Positions 13,599 through 25,580 of a stretch of DNA of 64,000 bases are shown piece after piece; position 1 is the first letter of the stretch; the number at the start of each line of letters is the position of its first letter. The position numbers and the translations under genes were made by a program. The notes beneath the pieces are model-generated. The model made no database searches. It had not been told where the DNA came from and saw only the letters and a list, made by a program, of their open reading frames with translations. Origin of the DNA: Trichuris trichiura (Eukaryota; Nematoda; Enoplea; Trichinellida; Trichuridae); NCBI GenBank assembly GCA_037903355.1, contig JBAJFE010000026.1, positions 5,332,001 to 5,396,000 on the forward strand. Direction: 5' to 3'.

Positions 13599-14072
13599 AA
13601 GACAAGATTAGTATACGCAGTCGAATGCTCTTGCTCAGGAATTTATATTGGCGAAACAGGGAACACTTTAGAACATAGATTTAATGAACATTTAAAAAAG
13701 CTTGCAAGTTACAACAATGCGAAGGCCCTGCTCAATAGCGATGGCTATGGAACTACACAAAGAGGAAGACCAATTTTAAACCCGATAATCACCATGGGAA
13801 AAGCCAAACAGGCCTCTGCTGTGGCAGAACATGCCACACAATGTAACCAAACGCTCAACCCAAAAGTCTTATGTTATGAAAAGAACCTACGATTAAGAAG
13901 AATCAAAGAAGCCCTTTACATATTACACAACCATACATACAACCGCGACCAAGGAGCAGATGTAAGTGAAATTTGGACAAATATAGTGACGCGCTACGAC
14001 TGCTGCTCCATAATTGGACATGATACAAGAACACATGGAGCAAGTGAAAGAAGAAATAATCACCGCACATGA
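13599..14072 (+). pseudogene. GIY-YIG endonuclease domain of a Penelope-like element, right arm (5'-truncated)
   Basis: The frame reads VYAVECSCSGIYIGETGNTL followed by EHRFNEH, containing the GIY-YIG signature and the downstream Arg and His expected of Penelope-type endonucleases. It stays open to a stop at 14070-14072, after a lysine/arginine-rich segment (KNLRLRRIKEAL) and HNHTYNRDQGADVSEIW. In complete elements this domain follows the reverse transcriptase and nicks target DNA. Here the transcriptase is missing, so the copy is a fragment, although this domain is unbroken. No start codon is implied at 13599; the fragment simply begins there. Confidence 0.85.
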
Positions 14073-14209
14073 AAAAATGCCAAAAACGGACAAATTACAC
14101 ACCATACAAACAGAAGACCACCAACAAAGAACTTTAAAACACCCGCTTTAAACCATGAAAATGACAGAAGACTCAAGTCACGCGCCCAAGTTACATCCAT
14201 AACTCACAA

Positions 14210-14247
14210 CCGCTGAAGATGGGTCTCGGTCGACCCGAAAGCTCCGG
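14210..14247 (+). other. hammerhead-ribozyme-like hairpin at a PLE end
   Basis: The order is CTGAAGA, an unpaired base, a stem GGGTC/GACCC with a short loop, then GAAA and GCTCCGG. CTGANGA ... GAAA is the hammerhead core, and such motifs are known from Penelope-like elements. Flanking ATAACTC (14197-14203) and GAGTTAT (14247-14253) can pair as an outer stem. The extra base before stem II and the short region after GAAA leave catalytic activity uncertain. Confidence 0.5.
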
Positions 14248-14316
14248 AGTTATTTAACACATTAAACAGGAATAATTCCGTAATAAAACTTTTGCACTAT
14301 GAAAGCAAAGCGTATT

Positions 14317-14962
14317 AGTAATAAAGACAGGCCTAGAAATAGCCTGCCATGCAAAGAGGGCTTTGGGTTTCATGGTGAAAGTTATGGCAAGCCCGCTCAA
14401 TGAAAAAACAAACGGATAGACAGAATAAACGAAAAGACCCCGAAAGTTTCGATTTATTGTTTCATCAAACAGGCTTTCTGCAACTTTTGTGAAAACGAAA
14501 CCTTCGCTGAAGCATAGCCCGTCGTATACCTATTTTTTATTATGAAAACAACCCGTCGTGAAAATTCTATGTTAACTGATGGTCAGGCGATAAAGACATG
14601 TCAAAATGGTGCACAACTCTACGCTAAGGACGCTAAAAGCGAGTTTCGAAATTTTCATGTTTATTTTTCTCAATGAGCGCTTTCGAAACCGCGTGATTTC
14701 CTACAGTTTCTCCTTGAACATGAGCCCTTGTCTTCTTGTTGGAGAAATCGAGCTCTCGATAATAGTAGTAGATAAAAAACAAAATCGAAAACAATGGACA
14801 ATGGAAAAACTCAATATACTCGACAATTCTGGAAACAATTCTGCAAACGTAATGAAAACTCCCAAACACTCAAACTGAACAGTAACAAGTGCGCTCATTA
14901 TTGCAGTGCAATTTCTTAGGAAGATGTCAGCGGAAATATTTGAAGCAAACCTATAACGAATG
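14317..14962. other. intergenic, 3' side of ALG9
   Basis: No gene seen. On the minus strand an AATAAA-type hexamer lies near 14655-14660 and may be the ALG9 polyadenylation signal. Overlapping short open frames on both strands at 14606-14898 show no family similarity. Confidence 0.45.
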
Positions 14963-16728
14963 CTATCTTAGTCTAGACAACAAAACATACTTCGCATAGT
15001 AACACTGAGCACGAGAAAAAGGAGTATAAAAAGACCTGCATAGATTCTTCGATTTGAAGTGGATTAGGAAATTGCTGATGAACTCGATTTTCCAAGTGTC
15101 AGTCATAAGGGCGTAATTTGGTTCCAACGGTGTAGCAGAAGCTTCGTCAAGCATATCGACCAAATAAGTACACAGATCCATGGACAAATAACGGCTGGGC
15201 TCTTCAACGTTCATGTCATTCATATGGGTAGGTATTAATCTTGTAGACTCAGGAATTGGCAGATCAGTGTTGAAAGGTTTAGGTAGCTGCCCACGAAATT
15301 CGGAACGCAAAAAACCCAACTTTGCTGCATTCGATAAGAAAAATGAACTGGGAAAACGATGCCATTCTTTGCCAACGCACACAGTAGCGTTTTGTTGACT
15401 CTCAATCATTTCCTGCAAATAACCATAGGCGTGGAATGGAGCGTCGAAACTGAAGACCAAGTGAAGCGATCGAGAAAGTGAAACTATTGCAAATGCAGCT
15501 AGAATAATGGAGACGAAATAATTACAGCTAGTGCTGATAGTTTTCCGTTTCTTTAGCATAGAATTTCCAAACAATGAGAGCAGATGTAAGCTCATTGCGG
15601 CATTCACGCATAGCAATGAGTACATAGGATACAGGAATCGCTCCTCTTTGTGCTTTTGTTTAAAGAACACAAGCATCCACATCCACATTCCCATTTGCAC
15701 ATATATAGCCTTACAAGGCAAACTCGGCATCTTGTCATTCACGAACAAATATTTGCACAACATAAGGGGAACGCATAGTAAAGCCAAAGGAAAGGCAACA
15801 TTCCAATTAAGAAGTAGATTTTTAAAGTAAAAGCTGAACGATTCAACACCATAAAGCTCTGGGCCATAAGCATTGAACACGTTATACAAAACAATATTTA
15901 ACGGAGCGACAACGGTTTTGCCATAAAAGTACGAATCGATTGGAACCATGTAGGACAAAATGAGCGCAGCAGATAATAAAGTACCAAAAACTAACTTTCG
16001 AAAGCATCGACGCACCATCATTTCCAGTGCAATGGGTACGCCTACGGAAACGGAACTTAAATCCAACAGCGGTTGCATTCATCAATCGGCTTACCAAGCA
16101 ATCCAGCAAATGGCCAGCAAAGTAAAGTACTTAGACCTACGCAAAAGATTGCAGAAAAGTCGGAATTGATTAACCAAAAGGCATACGCATACGTGGTCAG
16201 TGTCATTGCAACACTGCTGGGTAAAAGTGCGGGAGAAGATATGAACATGCCAGTGGCAAAGATCTGTATCCATCGCATGTAGTTGGCTAACCGACGACAA
16301 AATGCGCGCTGAAGGAAATTAGCCAGGCATATATCAGCGAGAGCAGAACACAATGCAAAGCATGTCCTTAGAACGTAGAATTCTTTTCTTTTAGACAAAG
16401 CGAACATTTCGCAAAGTTTAAGCACCGGCGTAAAGACCAGAAGAAAAGCATACGAACGAATAGCGTATTTTGGGGAGTATTCCCACGTTTGCAAACCAGA
16501 CCCGTGAAATAATAAATGCAGAGGTTCCCAGTAATTGAAAACCTCGTCACAATCCATTATTGGACATTGCAAAGCTGCGAAAATACGAGCAGCAGTCAGA
16601 GATATAACATAAGCTAAAATTTGATAATCATATGTATGAACAGTCTGCTTTGCATATTTCTTTTCTAGAATGTTCGCACTGGATATAATGGGTTGCTGCT
16701 GCTGCACAATTCGACGCCTTGTCGCCAT
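14963..16728 (-). CDS. ALG9: alpha-1,2-mannosyltransferase ALG9
   Basis: ALG9 adds alpha-1,2-linked mannoses from dolichol-phosphate mannose to the lumenal lipid-linked oligosaccharide precursor of N-glycosylation, in the ER membrane. Two exons, 16095-16728 and 14963-16041, join across a 53-bp GT-AG intron (16042-16094, phase 1) and restore CWPFAGLLGVPIALE. The product is about 570 residues, close to family length. Landmarks: DCDEVFNYWEPLHLL near residue 59, the acidic first-loop motif of GT22-family transferases; TWEYSPKYAIRSY soon after; HKEERFLYP near residue 342. Multiple hydrophobic segments fit a polytopic ER protein. The start at 16728 is the first ATG of the frame. It is head-to-head with PIGG, 1.33 kb apart. 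Confidence 0.95.
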
Positions 16729-18062
16729 TCCTGACAGTCTAAAAGCTACTTATCAACCATACATGGAAACTTACCAAAATTTTGGTTCAAAAATGACAAA
16801 CTAGGAAGCAGAAAAAAAATAAGTAGAAATGAAATCAACTTACAAGAACCCATGCACAAGTAATGACGACGGCTTGTCAGAAGTGCGACTGCAGTAAACT
16901 TTACAAGAAATTCTTCATGAAAATCTTACACCCAATACTAGACTAAGTAATCCATCAATTTGCAAGTTTCATTTAAAAAGACAGTTTTCCAAAGATAAGG
17001 TTCACATTAAATGAGCTTGCAATGAAGAATACTTACTAAGGGCAAACCTTGATGAATTTATTTGAATTCAATGCAGAAACAAGACGTCAAAACGAAATAC
17101 AGTAAACGCAAAATTTTTAAATATAATGAAGTATAAATTTAATCGCGTAGCCCTTCTGGGGGATATTTGTTAAGCACTGTTTCGAAAAATGAAGTTGCTT
17201 CGGATGCTGTACAATGCTATCGTTTTTGAAGACCAGATGAGGAAGACGTTTTTGAAATAGAAGAAGATAGATCTCGTTTCTTGGCCCATATTAGACAGGA
17301 CATTTTATCCGAAACTTAAGCTTATCCACATCATCAAGGCTTGAACCCAAATGGCATATAAACCCGCCACAATCGATACGCTTCGGTTCCATGGAACACG
17401 TGACCTTATGTTAAGGAGCAAAGGAAACGTAGCACTGCTTTTTCACTTTCCATTACTTTCTGAAGGGAAGTTTAGAGGAGCAATAACGGAAATAAAGATA
17501 TACGCCACTTCGCGTGAACGAACCTGCAAATCATATTATTCTAAAGATAAAAGAATTCAATTCGGTAGTATTTGGGAAAAGGCAATAGTTTGTTCCTGAT
17601 AAGTTTTACTGCTAGCAACGCTGCCAAAATGTAATGTTGTTGTAAATGTGCCGAAATGTTCGCCTGGAAATTTGAAACCGAATGATGCGAACTGCAACTG
17701 TGGTTTCTAGAACCTTTATGTACATGTACCTTAGCGGGATTGGTCCAGAGCTTTAAATTATCAGGTGTTCAATTTGTAATCACGAGGGTGGAATGGATTA
17801 GTTTCGAAAGCTCTGTTTCCTGTTCATTCATTTTCCTTGCGAAGTTATTTCTTAATGAATTCTTTGCAGCGTTTAACCAAGCGTTATGACCGATCGACCT
17901 TGCGCGACCAGAGCTGCAATTTTCACCGCTCAAGTAGCAGGTTCCTGCTCAAGAAAGTAGCCTTCTGTATTTTTCCTTTTTCAGAAAGAGACATTAAACG
18001 GGGTGAAACATTCTCCTACCTTCGTTTACTTTCGGATAGCTTGCATTCTTAGCATAGCCAGC
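16729..18062. promoter_or_regulatory. shared 5' region between the divergent ALG9 and PIGG genes
   Basis: This 1.3-kb stretch separates the two divergent start codons. It holds no exon I can support; the 82-codon frame at 17351-17599 has no recognisable features. Promoters for both genes must lie here by position. I cannot point to a specific core promoter motif. Confidence 0.4.
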
Positions 18063-21000
18063 ATGTTATGGTTTGTATCTTCGTTTCTCTTCCTTAATGT
18101 TCATCTACAAGCTTCCCAACCTGCGGGCAAAGGTAACCATTTCCAATAAGATCACCGTTGTTTTCTAACAGAGTATACTTTGTTAGGTGAAAGTGCCTCT
18201 TGGTTAGACAGGAGATGTCAACTGCTACCTGTTGGGAACTTCAGCGCCTCATATGTCAAACGTGTCGTTCTAATGATCATAGACGCTTTGCGAGCAGAAG
18301 TACTCGAATCTGGTATACAGTATATGCCATTTTTAAGGGATATGATTACAAATGGATCGGGCCATGTCTTCAACGCAAAAATACAAGCGCCTTCAGTCAC
18401 CATGCCCAGAATCAAAGTCGCCAAAATTTTACAGAGGACGCTAGCTTCATGCAGTTGAAGTTTTCAGGCTCTCACATCAGGAACCATCCCAGCTTTCGTG
18501 GATCTATTGTTAAATTTTGGTAGTAGTGAATTCCACGATGACAATCTTCTGCGTCGCATGCGAGAGAGCAACCTTTCGTCTGTGTTCTACGGGGATGAAA
18601 CTTGGCTTCACATGTTTCCAGGCCACTTCAGGCGGTCAGAGGGAACTACTTCTTTCATTGTTACAGATTACGTCGAAGTTAGTGTTATTCCGTAATGTCT
18701 AATGCGTTTGAGGTTGTGCATTCAAAGGTTGATCGCAACGTTACTCGACATCTTGATTTTGAACTGCACCAAGATGACTGGACTATGATGATCCTTCACT
18801 ATCTCGGCTTGGACCATATTGGCCACTCGTATGGAGACAAGAGTTCGTTGATATCGTTGAAGTTGCAAGAAATGGACAACGTTTCTTCCTTTATCTACCG
18901 AACGTTGCATCAAGTTAGTTTCTTTTGTAATAGTATCGAGTTTGCTGCTTTATGCTGTTTAGAATTTATCTGACTTCCTTTTGGTAATTCTTGGTGATCA
19001 TGGGATGAGTGATACTGGCAGTCACGGTGGGAGCAGTGAGCTGGAGTCAAACGTTCTTGTATTTGCACTCAGTCCACATCTGACAGCAAGTTCGCAGTCT
19101 TACCTTCTACTCATTATATTTTTCGAAAGAATTGTTCAGGACAGCTTGTTCAAACAGTCGAGCAAGTCGACCTGGTACCTACTTTGGCTATGTTGTTAAA
19201 TCTACCCATACCTGAGCGAAACGTCGGTCTCCTGATGAGTGATTTAGTGAGAGCTTTAATACCAAAAGATGGCGACCTCTGCAAAATGTACATGGTTAAC
19301 CTTTGTCAATTTCTACGAAACATTCCTGTTACTATTTCGAGCAAAGCGGCAGGTAGGGCTTTAATGTGAATGTGAATATCTGTTTCAGCAGACTAAACGT
19401 CACTGGATGGCCTAAGTTTTGTGGAAATCTCAGTTGACTACTTTTGCAATATTCCTTAAGCAGATTACCATAATTGCTCATCGTTACAATAGGGTGAAAT
19501 ATCAGATTCTCCATTCACTCGCCGTTATCTGTCGCCAGAGTAATCTTTTAGTGTCAGTGGTGTCTGATGGAAGGGCTTTGTCCTTTAATTGTCCCGTCAG
19601 TATTTTGGCACGTATTCACGGTAAGGAAGATCTTGTGGATAAACTTTTGTGTTAGAGCAAAAGTGTCACCTTCAAATGGAAGTACACTAAAACCTCCCTA
19701 ATCCGAACCCCTCTCTAACCCGAACTCTTGGAAGAGAACAATAGAAGGACCGTATACATTGAAGATAATTAGGCTACCTGTGCGAAACGGACAGTCACTT
19801 GGCGGCAACGGCTATAAGTGCAGTAAACAATCTGGCAACGGTCCTTTCGATATACGATAACATAGGCGCAGACCAGCCAAGTCTCTACCGAGCCAATCTC
19901 GACCAATAAGTTGATTGCAGCAAGGCATCTCGAAACCTAAATTTCCCCAAATAAGCAGAATTTTGGATCAAAAACTTGGTGTCTTTCAGTCGTATAAAAC
20001 TACAATCTGTTTTCATGTAACGCATTGATCGGCCACTAACTCAATTTCTTTTCGAGCCGACAGAGCCGGCCGGCAATTACGAATATGGAAAAATGTATTC
20101 ATGGGAACTATTTCCATGTTGCTTCGCGGTACTGCGTCCACGCCATTTAAGAAACTGGTTTCTGCTGGTCAGTCGTTTTCCTTGATCAGACGGACTTCGC
20201 GGCTCTCTTTAAGCTATTCGCCGCTTGCAGAGACTGACATCGCGCTGTAGACGGCAGGAACATGCATCTAAAATTTCATTACCTGCTTTTCTGTGGCCTA
20301 CTGTAAGCCTCCCTCCATAATCCGAACTAATCCGAACTACCCCCCCCCCCGACGCGTTCGGATTAGGGAGGTTTTACTGTACGGTAAAACTTCTATCATC
20401 TGAACCCAAACAGCCTGAGTGAGGTTCAGATAATAGATTTGCTTTTGAGGAAACGGGAAAGAAAAAGATAAACGACTTTGTTACTCGACGTAATTCATTT
20501 TCTTTGATATGCAGTTGCTTATCCGCTGTTTTGTGATCAATACATCCACATTGATATATGTAAGGAAAGAAACTTATCTTCATGCCTATTCTTTACGTGA
20601 GCGGATAGCTTATTTAACATTGCGTATAAGAAGAAATGTCGTCCATTTTGAGAGCAAAACTTTCGTTCAAGAAGTAGTTTGCTCTCGGAAATTATTCCAT
20701 GTTTTTCTGTACCTGATCTTCGATAAACAGGTAGCTTCTATAAAGAACAGACATGAAAACATATACGTTTATTACAAAATGGTACGTGTTCGATAAAGAA
20801 ACCTTATTTGTACTAGCTATTGATAATTCTACATTCAGTGCAAAGGGCAAGTTAAAAAGTGTGGCCTGTTCTTAGCATTTAGTTCATCCTGATAAACGAA
20901 TCGTTTGCTGGCAGGGGAAGAGATAAACAAACCGATTGTTTGTCAGCTGGTGCTTCTCTTAATGTGACGCAAAGCTTCATTCGTACTAGTCAGTTTCAGT

Positions 21001-23566
21001 AGTTGAGAAGTGCTTGTCCTACGCCGTTTGTCTGATAATCATAGGTGTACTTTATCCTGTACAGTAGGCTCTCCTTATATGTGGTTATTGGTTCCGGGAC
21101 TTTCCGCGTTAATCAAATCTTCTGCGCAAAATATTGAATAATTTGTAAACAACCTGCATACTCCCTTGTGTACACTACAAACATGCATGAAGTTGACTAC
21201 AATTAATACAGTAGTTACTAGTGTCAAATAAGTGCTAAATGAATAGTCAAGTGATCGGCATATGAAAGAAAATACTTAAACACAACAATCCTAAAATATA
21301 TTGAAATGCTAATTGCATTCTGAATACATTTTCAGCTATAAGTGAAGTATACAGTTTTAGCGTAAGCCATTATAACTTCCAATTAGGTACAAGGGTACGT
21401 ACACTTGTACCTAATTTGAGAAAATGAGAAACTAAAAACGACAAATGAATGATAGCTCATCGTTAGTAACAATAGGTATGAGCATTCTGTGCAAGTTGAG
21501 AAGCCATAGGAACAGAAAAAAATATTTTTTCAAGTCACATAATGGCATCATAGCTATACATACACAAAAAATACAGGGTCCCCAGCTTACGATGCATTTC
21601 GTTCCCAACGTTGCATTGCAAGTTGAGACATCTAATCAATGTATTTAATGCCGACCCGTACCGTGGAGGCAGTGACTTGTTAGTGGTGGATTCCCCACTA
21701 GTCTCTGTTGGCCATATGTTGGTTCAATGCAGTTCCTGCTATATGTTTAGGTTTAGGCTTACGCTAAGAAAAAGTTGAACAGCACGGTATTAAATCCAAT
21801 TCGACATAGGCACGGTTCAGCGCATAACGAATCTTTATGCGCTGAAGACGGGAATTGGTGATTTAAGCTTTTCCAGTAAAACATTTAACGAGTAGTAATT
21901 CCGTATCAGCATTACGATTTTCCACACACCGTTTAGGAAGGGTTTCATTTTTAAATGTGTTTTCCGCTCATAAAAGCTGTTTAATGTTAATCAAAATAAA
22001 CTATTCAACGCGGAATGATTATACTTGTGCTGTGAAAATATTATCTGATGCTTATCTTTGCAACTCTTGTTTCAGCCATTGCTTACCAAGCAGTTCAAAA
22101 GCATTGGCCTAAAGACGGCGAACCAACTGTTTGCCATTCCGGCGTTTCTGCTTCTTTCGAGTATGCCACTTGGACTAAATTGTCCTACAGTTCTAACAAC
22201 GTTTATTTAACATACAGGGAACTGTTCAATGACTTAAGGAGGCTGCTATCAGAACAATCTGTTCCATACAATTTTTCGTCGATGACTTTCGCCCTTATCA
22301 TGTTATTTATTCTTGTTTTTTTATTTTGTGTCCAGTATAGCTACTTGATTACAAAATGGAACGGAGAGCTGGAATTCGCTTCTGTTTTTTTGATTTCTTT
22401 GTCAATTATTTCTTTGGCAACCAGCAGCTACATAGAGGTCGAAGATTTGACTTGGTATTTCATCTTATGCAGCCTAATGGCAGCACTTGTTTACCATTCT
22501 TGTCGAACGGCTAGTAGTGATGTTGTGCGTTCTCGCCTCGTTATTGTAGCAATTTTATCCCGTTCCATTCGTGAACTGTGCTCCCTGGCAGCGCCAACTT
22601 ACGCCTCTAGCAATAGTTTATGGACCTTCTTGCTCTTAAAGTACGTATGGCATTGTGGTCATTCAAGTTTATCATTAATTTCACAATAGGCATGAAAGAA
22701 GCTTCTTAGTCAGCATTTCATTAATGCTTTTCATTATCATATTTTTACCAAGTGCACATACGAAAGTTTGGAACCTTTGCTTTCTGATACTAAGTTTTGC
22801 TGCTCTGTCATACTACAAGTCAGCCGATTACGGAAATTTTCATTCCAGTTTTCGGTAAGCACCTATACTCAGGCATTGTTCAACTGTTTGCACGAATAAC
22901 GCAATCATTCTTACAGCTCCACTGTTTCTGCTCGCTCTGTGTACGCCCTTGCTATTGCCATGATAGCTTTAGACAAACTCTCTTCCCGTTCAATAGTCGT
23001 ATCTATATCTTTACTCCAATGCCTTTTTCTTAAACCGGTTCATCTTCTTATTTATTCCTTGATAATTTCGCAACAGGCGCTACTTAAAAGAGTAGTTTTG
23101 GAGCTAAAGGTTTCTGTGCTTTATGAGACCACGTTGCATTTCGTTCTAGCCCAGTGTGCTTTCTTTAATACGGTGAGTAGCAGCAATACTTTTTAATTAG
23201 TTGAACTTGTTCCTATTTCAGGGAAATTCGAACAGCTTATCAACTGTTGACACATCAGTTGCTTACATTGGACTAACGAGCTATCAACCTGCTTTGAGCG
23301 CTGTCTTAATGCTCATTCGCACTTATGGTCCTTGTCTTGTTGTCTGGGCCCTTTTCTGGATGCACCTTGATAGGCAAAATCGGCATAGCGCGTTATGCTT
23401 TATTTTCTTGTTGGCAGCTGTTCCTGCAGCTTTCTACATGTTTATTGTTGAACTGCTGCGTACACATCTATTTATTTGGAGTGTTTTCGCTCCAAAACTA
23501 GTCTATTTAAGTGTCTCTTCGATTTTTTATTTTTTAACATTACTTCTTCTAAGTTTCTTGAGTTAG
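18063..23566 (+). CDS. PIGG: GPI ethanolamine phosphate transferase 2 (PIGG/GPI7 family)
   Basis: PIGG transfers ethanolamine phosphate to the second mannose of the GPI anchor, in the ER membrane. Ten exons: 18063-18132, 18172-18416, 18468-18677, 18728-18913, 18963-19089, 19140-19352, 22076-22640, 22690-22854, 22917-23172, 23222-23566; all phases agree and the product is about 793 residues. The lumenal alkaline-phosphatase-like catalytic part has metal ligands in MIIDALR (D61), the likely nucleophile Thr100 in APSVTMPRIK, FYGDETW, HYLGLDHIGHSYGD and GDHGMSDTGSHGG (D249, H250, H257). The C-terminal half is hydrophobic and multi-spanning; GNSNSLSTVD and HLFIWSVFAPKL are PIGG-like rather than PIGO-like. 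A signal-anchor-like start (MLWFVSSFLFLNV) precedes a 39-bp intron. Intron 6 (2.7 kb) hosts two DNA-transposon pieces. Confidence 0.93.
19685..20379. mobile_element. Tigger/pogo-like MITE, copy A
   Basis: Terminal inverted repeats of about 24 bp (CAGTAAAACCTCCCTAATCC at one end, with one mismatch here, and its complement at the other) sit between TA dinucleotides, the expected TA target duplication of Tc1/mariner/pogo transposons. The element is 695 bp, with no transposase, so it is non-autonomous. A close relative lies at 44312-45011. A poly-C run near the right end is present in both copies. Confidence 0.85.
20116..20250 (+). other. conserved 44-codon mini-ORF inside MITE copy A
   Basis: ATG at 20116 to TAG at 20248-20250. 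The same frame, length and stop are kept in the other MITE copy (44743-44877), with products sharing LRGTASTP and YSPLAETDI. It could be a relic of the N-terminus of the parental protein or chance preservation between two young copies. Confidence 0.35.
21063..21170. mobile_element. solo end fragment of a Tigger/pogo-like element
   Basis: Starts with TA followed by CAGTAGGCTCTCC, the same terminus as the element at 36756. The following 90 bp match the reverse complement of that element's right end (shared words GGTTCCGGGACTTTCCGCG, GCGCAAAATATTGAATAATT and TTGTAAACAA, allowing substitutions). No matching second terminus was found nearby, so this is a fragment. Confidence 0.6.
21381..21416. repeat. 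perfect short palindrome
   Basis: AATTAGGTACAAG and its exact complement are separated by 10 bases. It lies in a PIGG intron. Role unknown. Confidence 0.6.
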
Positions 23567-23837
23567 GTAGATAGTGTTCAATTAAAATTGCATTAGCGAC
23601 TGAAGGTTGCATGCTGCGGGGTGCACTCATATTTTGAATAGGTCGAGCAAGGAAGTACGTTCGGCATTGAAGGGCATGATGTCACGTAATGCGATCTGAA
23701 CTGACCGAAGCTATAGTAGACCTAGCAATTGAAGTCGTTGCTAAATCTGAATTCGCTAATGTCTATTGTCCCTGCTGTCATATCACAGCATGATGCCTTT
23801 TCAGTCAGGTTGTCTTCTTAAGGGAAGAAATAAAACT

Positions 23838-24032
23838 TAATTTGTTTCTTCTTACGGAATATGTATCCCGCTTAGAGTACCAGTTTTAATGTCCGTAGCT
23901 TTCTGGCCGTGCGTGACCTGTCCTCAACGGTATTCCCGCTGAGGACAAGTCACGCGCGGCCCGAAAGCTACGGACATTAAAACTTTATTGTACTCCAAAC
24001 GGGACACACATCTCGTGAGAAGAAACAAATTA
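23838..24032. mobile_element. short palindromic PLE remnant
   Basis: The outer arms begin TAATTTGTTTCTTCT and are inverted, continuing through AGTTTTAATGTCCGTAGC. The centre holds two hammerhead-like blocks back to back: CTGAGGA ... GGCCCGAAAGCTACGG on plus (23936-23973) and a degraded partner on minus (23893-23930). Immediately after the palindrome comes ATGAAAACCTATAGTCCCGTACC, which also follows the 57-kb palindrome and borders the 12.9-kb insertion. This ties it to the same PLE family, although no coding part remains. Confidence 0.65.
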
Positions 24033-25580
24033 ATCATGAAAACCTATAGTCCCGTACCAAAAAGACATATTTTCAGGAAATAGAACTTATCAAATGTAAT
24101 GGCCTTTGTCTGTCTGCAGAATGTGTATTAATTGTTATTTTCGAAGGCAGTTTTAGTTTGTTCGCTGATCTTCAAAAGGATATGTCATTCTTCACTTAAC
24201 GGTTGCAGTATCGGAGAAGGAACGTTGTATGTATCAATTGTGGTAGCATTGTTCTTACTTCCGAGTCTGTTACAAAGGGTTCTTGTCATGTGCACAGGAA
24301 GCGTTTATTAAATTCGTCAAGTGACGCTTTTTTCCTATCGTCCCCAAACATACAGTAACAAACAACGAAAAGTACGTCCATTAGGCCACCAACAAACAAG
24401 GCGAGCAACAGTAGTTAAGTCAGCTGTGAAATTTAAAGAAACGCTTTTTTTCGCAGCGCAGTGGGCCTGTTACGTTCCTGAAAAAGCAAGAATGTTTAAA
24501 GGTCTTCTCTGGCATAATCAGCTTTCCATAAGTTCCATGTCTTCCTATTTTAACCAGTTCCTCACTTCTGCACTTCCGCTAATCCGTCTGAACCGCTAAT
24601 GTACCTACTTTCCGTTGTTTGCTTCTGCAAATTACTGTATGTTTGAGGGAGAAAGGAAAAAACCTAAATGCTTCTCAACGGGTCGTAGTTCCTAAGATAT
24701 GATCGTCGTTCTGTTTTTGCCTGTTTTTCTTTTCCTTTTACTCCAGTTAAACGAAACAAGTGCCCTATTAACGGCTGGATGAGCAATGAGCAGCAGCTAT
24801 ACAAGTGACAGGGCAACGATTGAACCTTACATTTTCTGAAATTAACGTGTTTCATTGTCAGCGTTCTGCCATTGAGTCTTGTCGAGATTTCGCTTAGTGC
24901 TCACAGATTTACTGAAAAGCATTAGCTGTCTTTAAATATTCTACCATATGGGAAATGGGTAGCAGTAGTACTTTGTCTTTCATATTCACAATGATGATAC
25001 CTGTAAGGTTATAATCATGAAGAGAAATAGTTTACTTACATATGATCGATAGGTAATCAAAGGCTATACAAAACAGGTGATGTGAGACTTCCATTGCCGT
25101 AATTTGTTGCATAAGTTCAAGTTTACGTTTCCGTTGCTAGAAGCCCTACTTTCAAGGTATGCATTATTAGCGGGATTGAGCGAGTCTTTACGATAATTGC
25201 TTCCCGAATTATGCTAATACAATATCTTCCCTTCTATAGATTTTTCATTTAACAACCGTTTCTCTCGTAGTATTGAGCAAGGTGGCAATAAGCTTCCTTT
25301 TAGTCAGTCACGCTTACATGCAACGTGTGAATGCATAAATTATGTCGCTTTGAATGGGGCCTTTCTGCCTAATGAGTACTATAATTTATGCAAGGGGTTG
25401 ATTTGCCTCGAATTATTTACTGCATTTTTTACGCATGGGATATGCGTTAACATATGCGTGTATTTAAAAATTAGACAAGCATTGAATTGAATGTGAGGTT
25501 TTTTTACAAGCATGCAGACTTCGTAATTCCGTACGAAAATGCGACCTGTGAAAGCTTTAATGCAGCTTCCAGGAATTTTC

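Larger units (their letters stand above)
12890..14316. mobile_element. Penelope-like element insertion: two 5'-truncated copies in inverted orientation
   Basis: The outer ends are a 16-bp direct repeat (GAAAGCAAAGCGTATT at 12890-12905 and 14301-14316), which looks like a target-site duplication. Inside, two copies of the same element 3' part face away from each other and meet near 13540-13600. Both encode the same GIY-YIG endonuclease end and both finish in a hairpin with CTGAAGA ... GAAAGCTCCGG (12996-13034 minus, 14210-14247 plus). The left arm carries about 50 bp more at its 3' end, including TTGGTACGGGAG in plus-strand reading; the same sequence follows two other palindromes in this window. 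GIY-YIG next to such hairpins is typical of Penelope-like elements. No reverse transcriptase is present in this insertion. Confidence 0.85.
19353..22075 (+). other. long intron 6 of PIGG
   Basis: The donor GGCAG|GTAGGG and acceptor TTGTTTCAG are both phase 1 and join SSKAA to AIAYQAVQKHW. The intron carries a 695-bp Tigger-like MITE and the end of another pogo-like element. Next to the MITE, 20382-20440 contains a short inverted repeat resembling a second TIR pair (AACTTCTATCATCTGAAC and its partner). A perfect 13-bp-arm palindrome lies at 21381-21416. The rest shows nothing I recognise. Confidence 0.75.

Noticed and set aside
15531..15830. 99-codon plus frame
   Set aside because: Antisense shadow of ALG9 exon 2.
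19419..19655. 78-codon plus frame as a PIGG exon
   Set aside because: Phase does not fit exon 6, whereas the exon at 22076 fits phase and sequence.
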